Part shown: positions 12,314 to 13,098 of the stretch, in pieces
Position numbering within the stretch: position 1 is the stretch's first letter
Layout: each line of letters begins with the position of its first letter
Origin: Actinomycetota bacterium
GTDB taxonomy: Bacteria > Actinomycetota > Actinomycetes > Streptosporangiales > Streptosporangiaceae
Assembly (NCBI GenBank): GCA_003168295.1
Contig: PMST01000369.1
Coordinates: 1-13,098, forward strand
Direction: 5' to 3'
DNA length: 13,098 nucleotides
Notes under the pieces: model-generated
The model's input: only the letters and a program-made list of their open reading frames with translations
What the model was told of the DNA's origin: nothing
The model's database searches: none
Program-made: the position numbers and the translations under genes

Positions 12314-13098
12314 TCAGCTGATGCCGAGCTTCTCAGCGGCGAGCTTGGTCCCCTCTACCCGGTTAGTAATCTTCTGCCAGGCGGTCTGACGGGCGAAGTC
12401 CGGTGACCCGTGGCTGGGCTTCTCATCGATGCTGAACGGGGAGAACCCGCAGTCGTCGGTGGAGCCGAGTTGCTCCGCGGGGATGAAGTTCGCGGCCCGG
12501 ATCAGGGCGTCGCGGACTTCCTCGGGGCTTTCCACCCGCGGGTTGAGCGGGTTGATGACGCCGACGTAGGCCATCTGGGTGACGCCGTTGGCATCGGAGC
12601 GCAGGTTGTCCCCGATCAGCTGGTACACCGGATCCTTGTCCCGCTCGCTGGCCAGCTGGATCAGGAAGTACCCGGCGTTGAGGCCGAACATCGACGGCAG
12701 CAGGTCACTGTAGGGTACGTCGGCGCTATGCACCGAGTCGCGGTCGCCGCCGGGGCAGGTGTGCACACCGATCTTGGCCCGCTCCTCGGCGGTGAACCGC
12801 TCCATGACCCGGTTGTTGAGCTCGATGAAGTGCGGCAGCATGTTCCGGCCGGTCCAGGGATTGCGCGGATCGGCCCGGGTGGCCAGCCGACCCTCGGTGA
12901 AATCGACGGAGACCCGGGCCGCGCCGGCGGCGAAGGCCTGCCGGATGTCCTTCTCGCACTCCCCGACCAGGTCCTCCTCGAATTGGGCCTGGGTGTAGCC
13001 GGGGAGTTCTTCGTCCAGCGGGTAGAGCAGAGCCAGCATGGACGGGGCGATGACGGCCTGCTTCATCGGCAGGTGCGCCATCGGCAGGGACTTGGCCA
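12314..13098 (-). CDS. MetE/UROD-like methyltransferase, cobalamin-independent methionine synthase type (C-terminal part)
   Basis: The minus-strand frame is open to the right edge (AKSLP before the ATG at 13081), so the gene starts outside the window; about 260 C-terminal residues are visible. Numbered from that ATG, it has PMKQAVIAPSMLALLYP (5-21), VSVDFTEGRLA (58-67), WTGRNMLPHFIELNN, GVHTCPGGDRDSVHSADVPY (105-124), NPLNPRVESPEEVRDAL and LGSTDDCGFSPFSID. In the MetE family zinc is held by His and Cys of the HTC motif (here H107 and C109) and by the Cys before GF (C211); all three are present. Such enzymes transfer a methyl group from a folate or another donor to a thiol such as homocysteine. 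It is close to the short single-domain MetE-like proteins, so the donor and acceptor are uncertain. Confidence 0.88.
   Translation of the reverse strand, partial: AKSLPMAHLPMKQAVIAPSMLALLYPLDEELPGYTQAQFEEDLVGECEKDIRQAFAAGAARVSVDFTEGRLATRADPRNPWTGRNMLPHFIELNNRVMERFTAEERAKIGVHTCPGGDRDSVHSADVPYSDLLPSMFGLNAGYFLIQLASERDKDPVYQLIGDNLRSDANGVTQMAYVGVINPLNPRVESPEEVRDALIRAANFIPAEQLGSTDDCGFSPFSIDEKPSHGSPDFARQTAWQKITNRVEGTKLAAEKLGIS

Overview
The window is high-GC DNA with the strong G/C third-position bias of an actinomycete (Actinomycetota). A maleylpyruvate-isomerase-fold enzyme of the mycothiol-dependent type and several genes that look leaderless fit this. I cannot name the genus. The region reads as ordinary accessory chromosome: short transcription units, regulators beside small enzymes, and a notable number of decaying genes. 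I see no rRNA, tRNA, CRISPR array, transposase or phage module.

Layout. 1-853: the 3' end of a succinate-semialdehyde-type aldehyde dehydrogenase, then a short in-frame ORF that looks like the C-terminal remnant of a secreted or anchored actinobacterial protein. 879-2602: a MocR-type regulator (GntR helix-turn-helix fused to an aminotransferase-like domain) and a divergent 69-residue ORF with a good Shine-Dalgarno. The regulator has lost the PLP-binding lysine. 2603-2972: an intergenic stretch with two dyads. 2973-3551: an NAD(P)H-dependent FMN reductase. 3519-3995 (minus): an endonuclease V gene broken by an in-frame TAA. 4137-4955 (minus): an ArsR-SRPBCC fusion whose start codon lies inside a perfect palindrome. 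4996-5221: a frameshifted YCII-like remnant divergent from it. 5288-6931 (minus): a polytopic GT-C-like membrane protein. 6932-7375: an intergenic stretch holding a second copy of the palindrome seen at 2744-2780. 7376-8794 (minus): an AAA ATPase of the archaeal-ATPase/DUF234 type. 8811-8840: a 9-bp dyad in its promoter region. 8862-9375: a possible 32-residue leaderless ORF and a small beta-rich protein. 9376-9921: degenerate coding sequence. 10016-10759: the maleylpyruvate isomerase family protein, ended by a hairpin. 10760-11635: about 0.9 kb without a recognisable gene, apart from one possible small membrane ORF. 11642-12250: a TetR regulator. 12314-13098 (minus): the C-terminal part of a MetE-like methyltransferase. 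The last two converge on a shared 16-bp-stem terminator.

How the genes relate. Most genes here do not form one pathway. The clearest functional links are regulatory: the ArsR-SRPBCC gene with its own palindrome and its decayed divergent partner, the MocR gene with its divergent small ORF, and the ATPase with a dyad it may share with the small ORF facing it. The most unusual observations are the MocR protein without its catalytic lysine, and a pair of nearly identical GGCCGTTCGG palindromes with AT-rich loops about 4.4 kb apart. I did not find a complete novel defence or biosynthetic system.
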